From assembly GCA_914767715.1 (NCBI GenBank), contig OU612074.1, positions 22,058,062-22,122,061 on the forward strand: a DNA stretch of 64,000 nt, given 5' to 3'. The notes under the pieces are model-generated. The model saw nothing but the letters and a program-made list of their open reading frames with translations. It had not been told where the DNA came from and did no database searches. This DNA comes from Membranipora membranacea. Lineage: Eukaryota; Bryozoa; Gymnolaemata; Cheilostomatida; Membraniporidae. A program made the translations under genes and the position numbers. Numbering within the stretch: position 1 is the first letter of the stretch; every line of letters starts with the position of its first letter. Positions 23,067 through 35,117 of the stretch are shown here, piece after piece.

Positions 23067-23668
23067 GTGAATTTCCATAAACATAATGTCTGGGCTGCAA
23101 ACATTTTTTTTCATTTGATGATAGCCATTACAGTGTCTGATGACTTATCACCTGAGTTGTCCCGTCACTGATGTTAAGAAGACAACTCCCGTTTGCAAAG
23201 AATGATTTCAAAAGGAATTGTATTTATAATTGAGTGTAGTTATGGGTTATGAAGCAATGAAATGCAACGTTATATCTGATTCTGTATTACAGATATGAAA
23301 TAAGAAAAGAAAATCTGACATCTCAGTTATACAGAGTCCATTACAGGATCTATAATTAGATCAGGCAGTGTATCAGGAATAAGTTTGACAGGTTAGCACC
23401 AGGCCAGATGGAAAAAAAAATTCTACCCTTTATATAGAATTTGACAGCAGTTTAGCATAGAAGCACAGGCTTTGACTTTACATTTCAATTTTGTGAAGGT
23501 GGAAGGTTTGAGGGCTTTAGAGGAATAACATGTCTTACATTTCACAGTCCACATACTTTTATATCTAGTATGGTCTTATATGGTCCGCTGGATCAGATGG
23601 TCAGGATGCAGACAAGACGGTTCTAATCAGTATCTCTATAGTTCTATCAGGTAGGCCTCAGTGTCATA

Positions 23669-24351
23669 TTCTACTGGTCCAATAGCGTTCTGGTACACAT
23701 AATAGTTCTGTAAACAAACAAAAAGTATTGTTACAAAGCCTCAGCAAATTTCATATGGTTCATTTACTGGTGATATCACAACAAGGGCGCATTTTGGCTG
23801 GCATAAGAGTACTAAAATTATTTGCCTATTCCATTTGCAATTCATATGTTAACTTTAATTGAGGATAGACTTAGGATAAGTAATCCTTGTGTGGGGAGAA
23901 TGAAATTAATCTAAAACTCTTCTGACAACTGCCTTCTTCTTCCAAAAGACTCATCACAATCACAATTCAAATATGGCTACTCATGTATGTACACACGCAT
24001 ATAGCATGAAAGGTCAAATCTGGCCTCATCTGCCTGGATTTAAAATTGCTCCTGTCCGACAAGCAAGCTTGCAGCTGGAGGGGAAACAACTCCAAATACA
24101 GACTGATTTGTTGAAACTTATAGGATGCTGTGATATTTGAATGTATATTATACACTGATTGTACCATCCTGTATCAGGCCTCACCTGTGGTTTGTCTCTT
24201 ATCAGTCTTAAGTTGAAGTGGTTGGGAGATTTTCTTAGTGTGGATTTTGGACAGTTTAACGCTCTTCAGATTAAGATGGTTCCAGAGCCAAGTTTGATTC
24301 TGACAATCCCTGTAATATCGTTCTAATACATCAGAGTATAATTCACTCTCA
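23669..24351 (-). CDS. Two possible exons of an unidentified minus-strand gene
   Basis: The upstream candidate at about 24349-24184 is open for 55 codons (FSVESELYSDVLERYYRDC, QTWLWNHLNLKSVKLSKIH) and ends at a good donor, ACCACAG|GTGAGG. The downstream candidate at about 23714-23644 follows a T-rich acceptor (TTTGTTTACAG) and reads NYYVYQNAIGPVEYDTEAYL in one frame. The donor phase (1) does not lead into that frame, so the join is doubtful. No family recognised. Confidence 0.25.
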
Positions 24352-25014
24352 ACACTGAATCTGTGTCACTATACGTCACCACTGTACCTGATAATAAAGT
24401 GAATTAATGTGACATGCAGAGGCAAATTGGGTGAACTCAAAAACACATGGTAAAATTTAAACGCCGCAAGTGAAATAGATATCTTTACAAAATTAAAAAG
24501 AAGCTGGCTCAAAGTAGCAAATGCTTCTAAAAAAAATATATGACTTAAAAATCAACAGTGCAGCCTCTTACAATTAATCAATAATTCTCATATCTATACC
24601 AACAGAGCTTCTTGAAATGATAATTTGCATGAAATGTCATAAAAAAATGCTCAAGTGAACTCATCCCAAATCTCATTGTAGTTAATAGCCTTCTGGTAAG
24701 ATATATCTAAGTGCCCTGCTATTCAACTGTATAGGTGTATTGTCCGCTCCACATCATGACTAAAGAACTTTTATAGATATACAGTAAGATAATTCAATAC
24801 ACAGTAACTGAGAATACAAAGTGGTTCTTATCGTAATTCTCAACGGCAGGTCTGTTATCACTTGTTAAGAGGTATGATCCGCTTAATATGAGGTAATTAT
24901 ATCTTGGCTTTTTGTTAGAATATGCGTAATAAACAGTGCTTACAATTATACGAAAAATAATGAAGATACAGGGTGTGTAATCAAGTAGGAAGCTACCTTG
25001 TTCATCCAAATCAT

Positions 25015-25110
25015 CCTGTCTACCTACCTGCCCGCCCTTCCGCCCGCCCATCCTTCCATCTGCCCGCCCACCCGCCTGCCCATCTACCTACCTACCTACC
25101 CACCGACCGA
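25015..25110 (+). repeat. Degenerate CCNN tetranucleotide repeat
   Basis: An imperfect run of CTGC, CCGC, CATC and CTAC tetranucleotides, strongly pyrimidine-biased, ends near 25110. It is low-complexity DNA; the ORF across it has no domain. Confidence 0.8.
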
Positions 25111-26850
25111 AGTAACGATCAACCTTCATATTATTAGGTTTATTCAAAATTGAAAACGTGTTCACTGCTGTGCATCTAAATATCTTTCTTGATTCATTCT
25201 CAGTACAATATTTGATATTTTCATTGTTACCAAAGCCTAGCCTTCATAGGTAATATTGGTCGCACTGAGACAAGAATTTTCTAAGGTGTTGGGCAAAGAG
25301 CTTTTCTATACATAGAATGCCGAAACAAGTCACCCCACAGATACAATGATTCTTATATTGAGACGAGCAGCACCATGTGTAATTAATTTACTATTTCATA
25401 CTGCAGCGCGGTTAATATATAACCTGTGCTGTTTGTAATGACCTTCCTCACAGTGCTCGTTAATTTCGAGGCAGAATTTAGATTTGAACATATCTAACCA
25501 CAAACCTATCAGAATTGTGAAGCATATGACTAGTTGCATCGTTGTTGTTGCATAACTGTGCTATATTTTGTCAAGATAAGCCCGTGTTTCCATCCGAGGA
25601 AACATGTGAGAGCAGCCTTGATTGAAAATAGGCATCGTTATTTCTAAACAGATTATATGGGGGTTGTCTTGCCTATTGAGAAGGGATCGTTAAAAATAGA
25701 GCCTATATTCTGAAATCATGATTTGAGGCAAGGGTCAAGTTCAAGGTTGCAATTAAGAAGAAAAAAACATGTGAATTGAAAGAATTTCAACAGGAGTACC
25801 CAGCCGGCACAACTGTATCTAAACTATGTTGAAAAGATGTTTACCTTAGAGGCTGAACTACGTCTGCCTAATGTGGCAATCTGTCACGCTATTATATGTT
25901 GGAATGGTGCATTTTAGTAGATATTGTTACGATATATAAACTGCCTCTGCTACACATCTAACTAGAGGCTTGTATATATAGTAACCATGCGTTTTCTACA
26001 CAGCAAATTTATACACAATATATCATACCTCAGTATGTATTTCATTTTAATTACGATTTATTAGATTTAATATCAATTAGCATTTAGGAGGGTGTTTTAC
26101 TCATAGTTATTCAGTCCACTGTGGATGTTGAGTAGTAGGCCTATTAAACCATCGGACTTCCACTAGTGTAGGGTAACTCATTGAGTCATTTGCAGTGTAA
26201 CTCTTGCCACTCAATTTGAATACAATCTGGTTCAACTTTATTCGCAAAGAACATTAAGTGGTGCTTAATGCAGGTAATCTAAACCCTGTCTATTTATTAA
26301 CCAATTTCAAAATACTGACATGTATTAATGTTTCAAAGTAATTGAATAATGGTTTATTTAAATAATTATCTAGCACTGTTGTGTTGTCACAAGGGCTTAC
26401 CAAACGTTAGCAGCTTACCAGGGGAGATAAATGCAAGTAATGTATACAAATTCAACAGCTACGCAGTTATGAACGCATCGTTCCCATGCAGTTTAGAGAC
26501 TAGATTTGATTTTAAGAAAATGGAATACAACAGTGCAAAATAGAATTGCACACAATTTGGAGCCACACAGAGTGTTAGCAAACAAATGGCAAAGCATTTT
26601 ATCACATATGATGCCAGAATTCTTGCAAATTACTCTCGAGTAAAGTAGCTGTAGTTACTGCGCAGTTACCATATTGGAAAAAACTGTGTTGCTTTGTATG
26701 CACCATTTATGCATCTACAAGATATTGAATGTTAAACGTGTACCATGCAACACAGAAACAATCCAATTGCGACATTGGAAACATGTTGCCGCATACAATG
26801 TGCCCGCTGGGTAGTTCGTCTTTTCTCATAACTATCTGTTGCTACCTGAC
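25111..26850. other. Upstream region of the sphingomyelinase gene, nothing recognised
   Basis: AT-rich. No TATA box placed convincingly before the first coding exon (26857). A 64-codon ORF near 26349 shows no similarity that I can name. Confidence 0.4.
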
Positions 26851-26856
26851 TATATC

Positions 26857-29800
26857 ATGGAGGCTTCACTGAAGGTATTGACACTCAACTGCTGGTAAGT
26901 GGTTCTAATCAGTCGTTGTGGTAATTTAATGTGCATGTATGGTCATCAAGTAAATGGTGGGGAGGGGACTGACTGAAGAAGAAAGAAAAGACTCGAAGAT
27001 TATGATTTGGTATGGCCTCATTTTAGATAGAAAAGTAGTGCTTTATCAATTGCTGCTATGATTCATTGTAGTGAGTGGAGGTTAAGTATAAGTTAAGTTA
27101 TGAAAATATACCGAACCCAAATGTGATCCTGTAAGACAGTGGGGCTGATACTAATAAATAGGGTAGCCCAACAAAACCACTACAGTAGGCTAGTCACTGT
27201 CAGGCCTACTAAACAAACTACAAACAATGATATTCATTATATTCACATCGATTGATCTGATAATTAGTCTTGACTTGTGCTGTCAGTGTTTTAGCACAGC
27301 ATACAACGCAATGATTTTCATTTTCATCTGTCATACAGTAATAAAAGACAAGATGCTGCAGAAACAATTATATTTATTTTGCTGACTTTGTTGTATTTGT
27401 TTGATTGCCTTATTCAATGTCAAGATTATCAGGTCCTAGGGCTTACAAATATATTGAGTATCAGGTTTCAGGGCTTGCAAACATGTTAGGCCTATATGAC
27501 TAAGTTCAGTGTTAATAATTCAGTAAATTAGGATCATGCTGTTTATCAAAAGCAGGCCCCGATGAGTAAGACAAGCCACTAGATATTTGAACTGAGTGAT
27601 ATAATTTGCACTACTGTAACCACAGCATCATGATTAGAAGCATCATAGCAGAAAAAGTTCTGTTCTGTACGGGCAACAGCATGTTTAATGAAAAAGTCAT
27701 AGTAGAGGGTTTCCTGGTGAGCTCATGTTGCATGCTCAGACATATTTTAAGTAGTTTTCCGATTCAACACTCTTTATAGACTGTATAGGTCTTGAGTGCT
27801 GTAAGGCATGTCAGATACAACACCTGCCTTACGTATTACAAAACCCATCGCCAACGCCAGTTTTTAGTGCCCTTTCAGAACAGCATAAATGTTTGTTATG
27901 ACCACTATATCTTCCACAGTGTCATCATTGCAATCATGTAGACTCAGCCATTGCTCAGCTGATGTATCCAGTGGATATCAACACTGAGTACTTTAAAGGG
28001 GTTAAGTAGCCTATGTGCAGGAAATTACATTCCGCATAGGCTGTAAAAAATGAAATCGGTTGCTTCAAAACAAATACTTCAAACTTCATGTCAGCTTCCA
28101 CTCTAGCTAGTCACAATGATCCTTAAAGTTTCCCCAAAACTAACAAAGCTAAACTGAAACTAATATTTCCTCCTCTAGGGTCCTCCATACCCAACAGACA
28201 ATCAGATCCAACACATTGGCTTGAGTAGGGGGCTCGTTAGGCAAAATTCATCTCTATATATTGCTCTCTATCATCCTCTGAACAGGATGAAAACTCAGTC
28301 TTAACTGATTTCACACATTGAAGGGACTTTTTTCTGTTTCAACCAGAGGTATTGGTATACCCGACTTTGGTTTGTATCTATAAGGGGTATTCTTATACTG
28401 GTGAGGTTTCAGTTTTACCTAACCTAACTTCATGTATAATGTTACGCTATTTTATTCCTTTCAGGGGTTTTCGTATACAGGTATTTTTTTTATTTCTAAT
28501 AGGGGTATTACCTTACTATGTGTATAGGCCTATGGTAACTCTATTTCGTTATTATCAGGGGTATTACCTTACTCAGCATTTAAGATAACTCTATTTTGTT
28601 TCTATAAGAGACATTACCTAACTATATGTATAAGGTAACTCTATTTTGTTTCTATCAGGGGTATTCGTATACCAGTATTTGGATCAGCAGTGGTAACAGA
28701 GCGTATGGCTGCCATAGCAGACTATGTGAGCAGTAAAGACTATGATATTGTCGTCTTCCAAGAGGTAAGTAGCTAGGGTTCTTATGATGTTTAGAGTTGC
28801 TCACTGCCAACCACCCAACTTTTAATCGGTCTGAGCCCTAAGGATTACAGAATGGAATATGATGTCAATATCATGTTCCTCAAAAGCCTTTATATATAGA
28901 GCAATGAAATCAAAAAAATATACTGATAATAGCTGATAAGTAGTGTTCACATTATCTTAGTGTTAGCCTCAAGCATTAACAGTCTGAACACTTATTTTAT
29001 TCTCTGTTACACATGGCAAAATGCTAAATTTACATTAAATCTTTCATACCCATAGCCTACTGTTTTTTGTTTGACATGTCTTTCTATTACAATACGCGGA
29101 CACACATTCATTAATATATTTGTCAACAATGAATAAATTGTTGGAATGTATTGTCTCTCTTGAAGGAAATACACATAGAAAGGAAGGCCTAACTCTCTTT
29201 GATTGTGGGTTTATTTATATTGCAGGTTTGGAGTCATGCTGACCATTTGAAGCTCAGTGTGAAGATTCTTGACAAGATGCCTCATACTCACTACTTTAAC
29301 GGGTAAGAACCACTCGTACCTGTCAGGTAACTGGTGTAAGACTCAGTGGTACCTGTTAAGTACCTGGTGGTAACAGAAGGGTTCAATCGGCTTGTTTAGC
29401 TTCAGTTCAAGAGACCCCTAAGTTGTTGACACCATGCCACATAGAAGTGTCTTTTACAGGTTCTCAAAAACCACTATGACTGACAATTTCACAGCTTGTA
29501 ATAAAATACACCCATGTCTTGCAGTATTTCCAGAAACATACCAACTAAGGAAAATGATAAATGTCACTTCTCCATCATGATAAATTGTATACTGAATTCT
29601 ATCTGGTTAAGAACCGAGCAACAGGAAATTTTACATATTAAGTCATCAACACCATGTACAAATCAGTGTCTCACTAAAGTTCGTGGCATGACATAGCTCA
29701 TTCCCGAACCGATTAGAATTTGTAGAGGGTAGTTGTAATGTGTAGACTGTGTTTGTGTCTTGTAGACTGTGTTTTATAGGGGCGGGTGTTTATATTTATT

Positions 29801-32173
29801 GTAGGGGATTTATAGGGGCTGGTGCTTGTGTGTTCTCACCATATCCAATGCTAGAGACTATGGATAATAGATTCCCTCTCAACGGTCATCCACAGAAGAT
29901 CTTCCATGGTGATTTCTACGGTAACAAGTCATGTGGACTTCTAATACTGAAAGTTAAGGACCTCACTGTGAATCTCTATACTAAGCGTGTAAGTGATCAG
30001 CCCTCAGTTAGCTCTGTGTAATAATCCCCGTATGGATATCCAGCACTGCTGGTCTGCAGGAAGGTAGGTGATCCTTTAAACAGAACAAATATATACTCTT
30101 TGGGAGCTTAGTTGCTGCATTTAATGCTCATCAGGTTTCGATTTAATAAGGCACACTGATGAGATTGTCCAGATGATTTTGTTCAGCGTCACAATTAGTT
30201 AGGTTCCATGGGGTGATAACCAGTCGATAGTGTGTCGACTTTGGTCAAAGGCGACTCAATTTGGCCATGGGGCCATTTTGGTCGACTGGTCATCTGGTCA
30301 TCAAGTGGCTTGCAATTAATAATTTGAAACAATTTCAATTGCGGCAATTGAAAAGGCAGCTACAGCACCATATGAAATCTAGTCAGATTGTCACACTGCG
30401 CTCTGATGAACCATGTCCTGTTGACTCTTGCCAACTACAAATAATAGCTGAATCCTAAACAGATTTGTATGAGGTCCAGCGGACGTTCTAGTGTTAGCTT
30501 GGCCGGAATTACATTTCATTTTAGAAAAGAAATACGGAAATTTATGCCTTTTGACTATAGTGTTTTTGTGATGCAACTTTTCATTTTCCAGTCGTTATTC
30601 AGCCTAACAGTTCTCTTGACCACAATCTTATGACTGCAAATCATGACCTTCAACACCATACTCAACAATATCACTGTATTGTCTGCTTGTAGATGCACGC
30701 TCGATATAACCACGTTACAGAGTTTGATGAATACACCAGACATAGATCAGCTCAGGCCTTCTCTCTTAATCAGTTCGTCAAGCATACCTCGACGTCATGT
30801 GATGTGTGATCATCACGGGGGACTTTAACTCTACACCTACAGAGCTGGCTTATAGAGTTATCCGCAGTAACGCTGTCGTCAACGACGTCTAGCTCGTCAA
30901 GGTGAGAGCTCAGTGGCTGTGGGAGCGAAATCTGTTTTTTTCTGATAAGATGAGATACAATTTCAAAATGCAGTAGATTTTAGTTGCTAATTATATTAAA
31001 TTATGTGAATGAGCTAATCTAGCATGTCAAAATCATCCCACATTGGCCGGATACAGGATGCAGGGCCCTGCAACATTCTTTTAAATATTTCTAATTACTA
31101 GCGGGTATATGCACGATATACCAGTATACTCTTAGGCTGTTACATAGACATCATCTCATAGATACTACTGAGCTTTTTGTATCAATGGGCACTCAAAGGC
31201 ACTCGCATCAGTGACAGTATCTTGTTATCTGTCTTGTTATCAGTAATCATGCTATCTGACCATACAACGATATTCAGGGACATCTCAATGTTAGACTGGG
31301 AATACTACAAAAGTCAAGTGACCAAAAACCCTCTCTCAGTTTAGGTCTGAAATAGGTCATATTTTTCATGGCTCTTTAGATGAGTAGGGGTAGCCTTTGT
31401 GAGAGTTTTAGTTATATATCTTGTGTTGTAGAATGCTGAGGGTAGCAGTGAGGGTGGATATACATGTGATACACCAGATAACTGCTTCACACCAGCCTCA
31501 GTAACACAGCAGTTACCACACGGACAGAGGATAGATTATATATTCTACAGAGCTAATGACTGTATGTACAATCGTCCTTATTGCTAAGTTGTGCACACAC
31601 TTACTTATAAACTACCTTTCCTAAGGAAACTTTGTACATTAGACCTATACATAGCAATCTGAGAGTTGCAGGTTCGAATCCCAGTCACAACCCTTGCTTC
31701 TAATGGAAGTGAACTTTTCATACATAATCCTAGCTTGCCCACCCTTACCTTGTACGAGTTAAATAGATGAGCTGATCTAAATCATTAATGTAAGCATTAT
31801 ACTCATTGGCCCCGAAAGGGGCACTGAATAGCAATAAAGCGTACATCATATAATATATAAAAAATTCTCATAAGCAGTGTCTCAAAACTTGGTTTGATGA
31901 AAGTAATACGTCGTTAGACCCAGATAAATAGATATACTATACGAAATGAGCAGCTCTCCATTTCAGTATGTCTGTCAAATTACCTCATATAGTGCTGAAT
32001 CTCTCTTTGATTGTAAATGTTTGTAATGACTTTCTATGTCTGTCTGTTTGCAGTGAGTGGTATTCGGTTAGATGAATGTAGTGTAGTCAAAGATAAGATA
32101 CCAGGTACAGATACACATCTATCTGATCACTTCGGTGTGCAGGCTAAGATGGTCATCAAGAAGAATATTACAG
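26857..32173 (+). CDS. SMPD2-like: Neutral sphingomyelinase (SMPD2-like), seven exons found, C-terminus missing
   Basis: Exons: 26857-26894, 28659-28764, 29226-29302, 29805-29988, 30693-30901, 31432-31561 and 32054-32173. Phases at all six junctions agree except for one lost base in exon 5. The protein would hydrolyse sphingomyelin to ceramide and phosphocholine, a Mg-dependent reaction of the endonuclease/exonuclease/phosphatase fold. Landmarks in order: VLTLNCWGIRIPVFG (N-terminal strand), VVFQEVWS (catalytic Glu), GFIGAGACVFS, FHGDFYGNKSCGLL, MHARYNH, IITGDFNSTP (catalytic Asp/Asn), LPHGQRIDYIFYRA and THLSDHFGVQ (catalytic Asp-His). These follow the SMPD2 family order along the whole catalytic domain, about 288 codons. 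Exon 5 carries a 1-nt deletion near 30804-30808 (TGA at 30807 in the incoming frame) and a TAG at 30890-30892 in the restored frame. Family members end in two membrane segments; I found no exon for them before the LINE fragment at 33.4 kb. It is either a decaying gene or a working gene with sequence errors. Confidence 0.85.
28340..28660 (+). repeat. Array of degenerate copies of the exon-2 splice acceptor
   Basis: The last 320 bp of intron 1 repeat the exon-2 boundary text (TTTCTATCAGGGGTATTCGTA) several times in decayed form: near 28370 (TCTATAAGGGGTATTC), 28460 (TTTCAGGGGTTTTCGTATAC), 28493 (TTTCTAATAGGGGTATTACC), 28551 (TTATCAGGGGTATTACC) and 28603 (TTTCTATAAGAGACATTACC). The true acceptor is at 28657-28658, fixed by the phase-2 codon and the homologous protein. 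Several copies keep a usable pyrimidine tract and AG. Confidence 0.75.
30193..30305. mobile_element. Small inverted-repeat insertion in sphingomyelinase intron 4
   Basis: GGTGATAACCAGTCGAT at the left is mirrored by GGTCGACTGGTCATC at the right. This stretch of about 110 bp is present in intron 4 but absent from the duplicated copy at 41.8-42.4 kb, which otherwise aligns on both sides. It therefore looks like an insertion after the duplication, or a loss from the copy. Confidence 0.5.
31640..31700 (+). repeat. tRNA-like B-box fragment
   Basis: GTTGCAGGTTCGAATCCCAG has an exact B-box consensus (GGTTCGAATCCC) but no convincing A box in the correct position upstream. Probably a SINE remnant within the sphingomyelinase intron 6. 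Confidence 0.35.
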
Positions 32174-32185
32174 GTAAATTACTCA

Positions 32186-33400
32186 GAGGGGGGGGGGTAC
32201 TCTTAAAATGAGCGAAGCTTTGTGAACAAAATTATCGCTGTCCCTGTGCTCATTCCTTGCTCATTTGGTATTTCAATTCAATAAATTTGTTCGCCTAGAT
32301 TAAAAGTTTGATTAAAATCAGTTGGTTTTTCACACGCCACATCCCGAGGCATAAATGTTTACAATCACATTAATGAGTGAGCAATTATTGACAAGACCCC
32401 TAAAATGTCTCGCTCACTCAGCTAGGGGCGATCAGATATTAAATCAGTTCTTATTCACAACCTCTCCTAAGTATAGCTGTGAGTTTGTTACTAGTTGCAT
32501 TCTGTTACTGAACACAAAATCTTCAATCTGAGGGCAAGATTACAAATCATCTTCTATCGGTTTAGGTTCATATTTGGAAGTTGTCTGCCCATTAAGTTGC
32601 CACATCTCTCAATATGCTTCGTAAAGCCCTGTATCGAGATGTAGTGGTTGTCTCACCACAAATTTTAAGACAATTTAAAATCCTGCTAACTTTCAGTGTG
32701 AGATAGACTGACTCCTACGTAAGTGTTAAGGGAAGCAAAAAACAACCATTGTTCATATCAAAGTTTTCCCATAGCAATGAACAAAAAACTGAAATTAATC
32801 CCACACAAGCGTTGTTGAATGATGTAACCTATTTCAAAGTGCAAAAACCTAGGCTATACAAGGTCAAAGGTAGCCTAGTCAAAGATATTTTAGTATTGAC
32901 CTGTGACAGGGGTGATAACTCTTGACCCTTATACACCCTTTGAAATCGCTTACATCATCCAATGATATCATTGTGCGTGTTAATTTCTTTTTCTTCTCCA
33001 TTTTGCTTAGATTAGTTTTGTGTGAAATGTGGGTGTTTTTTTGAACAAAGCATTTTTAATTGAGTATGCAAAATTGAGCTGTAGATTATCTTCAATTATT
33101 GCATCCATCCAATTACTAATTGCTGTAGCTGCTATCTGCTATCTTTATTGAATTGGGTTTATTCTTAGTTTTAGCCTTCCGCTCTGTGGAATGGGCCGTT
33201 CACAGCGGTCAGCGGTCATCGGGTTTAGTCAAACATCAGAGCTTGTACGCGTCTATATATCTTACATACATCGCTTTCTTACTTCACTCATTTTATGGAA
33301 ATCAACATCACAGCACTAATATGCCAACTCGTTTGAATAAGCTCATTTCTTTGTATGTCAAAAACCTTTGAAACATAACTAGCTACTAGTTGATTCCATA
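32186..33400. other. Region after last sphingomyelinase exon
   Basis: A G-run (32189-32197) and a partial copy of the dispersed repeat (about 32200-32450, with GAGTGAGCAATTATTGACA and TCGCTCACTCAGCTAGG) are visible. The expected C-terminal membrane-spanning exon(s) of the sphingomyelinase were not found. A 72-codon ORF at 33153 has no recognisable content. Confidence 0.45.
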
Positions 33401-33415
33401 GATATGAGTGTAGTT

Positions 33416-34398
33416 ATGTATGTATGTATGTATGTATGTATATATTTGTATCAATTCTCATGATAAAATCAATGTTTCTCTTGTGCTCTGTGAATAAAAA
33501 TAAAGTTTTTAAAAATTATAATAAAACATTGACTAGATTTATAATAAATGAATCAAGCTATTCGATTGAGCAGTTTTACACATAATGAGCGAAAACAGTG
33601 TTTACGGCAGTTTACACGGTAGGCTGGCACTCTGTATCTACCAGATGGGAGTTGTTCTAGCGTTATGACAGTGTCTTTGCCCGAAGCGAACATTCTCAGG
33701 CATTTAGTTTTGAAGAACTTATCGAATATATCGTCTATGGTTGTAACTTCAAGCCTGCCTTTGCTTAGTCTACGTGCTGTGTTGATGAGGTGATTGTACT
33801 GGTTCTTAATATCAGATGAGAGGTGTCCGTATATAATACATAGGTGATATTGTAGGACGCTTTCGAGAAATGAGGTGTATGCCAGCTTAATGGTAGTTGT
33901 CTTGACATTCATAAAGGCTAGCTGCTTCATGATGAATAGTCGTTTGTTAGCTTTGCTGATGATGTTTTTGGTGTTCGTATTGAAGTTAAGCTTATGATTG
34001 AGTGTGGTGCCAAGATATTTGTATTCATCTACTCGTTCGATGGCGGAGTTGTTGATCATGATGGGTGGAGGGTCAGGATCATCGCGTAGATTACAGAAAA
34101 CAAGCTCTTTGGTTTTCTTTGTGTTGATGAGCAGACTGTTTCTTGTGCACCAGGATTCGATATTATTGATTTCAACTTGCAGTGATGATGGTGATTTTGG
34201 CGAGATGAATTCTAATATCACAGTGTCATCGGCGTATTTTATGATGGTGTGATCATCGCTTACTGCCATGTCGTCTACGTAAAGTGAGAAGAGGATGGGA
34301 CTGAGGACACATCCCTGAGGGCATCCAGTTGATGTTATGAATCCAAAGCTTACCATTCCCTCCTGTGCTTTGCTGAGTGCTTTAATGCAGCCTGATCA
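33416..34398 (-). mobile_element. 5'-truncated non-LTR retrotransposon (LINE)
   Basis: One open frame (33553-34356, continuing in frame to about 34396 before a TGA) encodes the second half of a LINE reverse transcriptase. It has GCPQGCVLSPILFSLYVDD, then IIKYADDTVI (catalytic motif), then the thumb and C-terminal region with YKYLGTTLNHKLNFN and a TARRLSKGR segment. The upstream two thirds (endonuclease, RT fingers) are absent, as expected from incomplete reverse transcription. The 3' untranslated part runs to a (ATAC)n tract (33416-33440, seen as TATG on the plus strand). The motif wording differs from the LINE at 38-41 kb, so this is another family. Over 260 codons without a stop implies a fairly recent insertion. 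Confidence 0.85.
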
Positions 34399-34399
34399 C

Positions 34400-35110
34400 T
34401 TTGTATAGTTAGCTAGATTCTACCTCTGCAGCAGATAACTTTACTTTGCATTGCCTTCACTTGATTGAATTCCATGCATAAATCTAGTTGCAAAGTTGTC
34501 CTCTTATAATTTCGAAAGAGAAAACTTACTATTAATGTAAAATAGTAGGAATCAATATTTAATGCAAGAGGACAACATTGCTCATCCTTAAAATAAATCA
34601 AACTTTACCTTTTTTTAGTTGTCAGCAGTGACTAATATTGATGATTACCATTCTGTTTGCATCAAAGTCTTCTTACTTCTCAGGAGGTTTTCCATTTCGT
34701 TGTATAGTACTTCAATCATACCTACCTGTATAAACGAGATTCGTAACTGAGAATAGTTACCATTAAATCTTGCTGTAAAATGATGATTTTAAAACAACAT
34801 CACTTTTAACACAACTCATCTACTAACTGAAATACTTTAAGTTGCGCTTTTGCCTTAATTAACTAACGACTAAAATACTTCAAAAGGTTGAAATATTCAC
34901 TACTTACCTCAGTAGATTTTTGAAGCTGGACCATACATTGAAACCTCCCTTGTTAAAGGACTCTGTGAAGTTATTTTTCATCATACTATATTACTAAGTT
35001 AATTTTGTCTCATCCATTTGAACTCTGTACCATAGAGTTTCCTGTATTTCAATTTACAAAATTTCTCCTCTTCTTATGGTTTAATGGTAGTTCAAATTGT
35101 GTTTGATTGT
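34400..35110. other. No gene seen
   Basis: This is where a 5' exon for the first C2 domain would be expected. No sequence encoding the N-terminal C2 strands was recognised. AT-rich. Confidence 0.4.
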
Positions 35111-35117
35111 ATCTTAG

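Noticed and set aside
33998-34252. 84-codon plus-strand ORF
   Set aside because: Antisense shadow of the truncated LINE reverse transcriptase.
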